Translations under genes and position numbers: made by a program
Source of the DNA: Syntrophorhabdus sp.
Lineage (GTDB): Bacteria; Desulfobacterota; BSN033; UBA1163
Assembly (NCBI GenBank): GCA_020724025.1
Contig: DYHU01000167.1
Coordinates: forward strand, 2,463-8,114
DNA: 5,652 nucleotides
Direction: 5' to 3'
The notes under the pieces: generated by a model
Seen by the model: the letters and a program-made list of their open reading frames with translations, nothing else
What the model was told of the DNA's origin: nothing
Database searches by the model: none
In this document: piece by piece, positions 5,606 to 5,652 of the stretch
Numbering within the stretch: the first letter of the stretch is position 1
Layout of the letters: each line of letters opens with the position of its first letter

Positions 5606-5652
5606 GTCGCGGTAGGGACGCTGGTTGCCCAGCGCCCCCCGCACAGATCCGT
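5606..5652 (-). mobile_element. Possible 3' end of a group II intron, continuing beyond the right edge
   Basis: Read on the minus strand, the window edge begins ACGGATCTGTGCGGGG, which resembles the closing strand of group II intron domain V and its linker. Next comes a GCGCTGG-GCAA-CCAGCG hairpin (5619-5634), placed like domain VI, and then CCTACCGCGAC, which resembles the branch-point region and 3' end of bacterial group II introns. The 3' splice site would be near 5606. The catalytic domain V start, the RT/maturase ORF and the rest of the intron would lie outside the window, so this is pattern recognition on about 45 bases. It could also be a solitary repeat fragment. Confidence 0.45.

Overview
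The window reads like accessory or gene-poor chromosomal DNA of an anaerobic, selenocysteine-using bacterium, most likely a deltaproteobacterium (Desulfobacterota) or a relative. This is inference. It rests on an apparent selenoprotein gene, the GGGGTCAGGC..TTGA..GACATTT-type and ATGCGGATT-type repeats that I associate with such genomes, and an RNase D gene with two HRDC-like regions. All protein genes are on the plus strand.

Left (2-2347): the 3' part of a type I restriction enzyme motor/endonuclease subunit gene (hsdR; its start lies outside the window). Fifteen bases later comes a GTG-started RadC/JAB-domain gene. The two look like one transcription unit, the tail of a type I restriction-modification locus.

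Middle (2348-3978): a 422-base spacer with GGGGTC-type repeats leads into a small redox cassette. Its first gene, 2770-3240, is the most interesting item in the window. It appears as two short in-frame ORFs separated only by a TGA at 2962-2964. Read through, it is one 156-residue OsmC/Ohr-family protein, and the TGA falls on the position of the family's catalytic (peroxidatic) cysteine. The second conserved Cys (C133) is 68 residues further on, as expected. A GC-rich hairpin with GG at its apex starts just after the TGA, at the place where bacterial SECIS elements sit. I therefore annotate a selenocysteine-containing OsmC-like protein. A flavodoxin-like gene follows 81 bases later. Related repeats (an identical 21-base core plus GGGGTC elements) bracket this two-gene cassette. 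A plausible rho-independent terminator lies at 3947-3978.

Right (3979-5652): about 400 bases with no convincing gene, then a complete ribonuclease D gene (4396-5556). The last ~45 bases, read on the minus strand, resemble the 3' end (domain V tail plus domain VI hairpin) of a bacterial group II intron that continues beyond the window.

If the selenoprotein reading is right, the cassette pairs a peroxide- or thiol-reactive enzyme with an FMN electron carrier. That functional link is inference from adjacency only.
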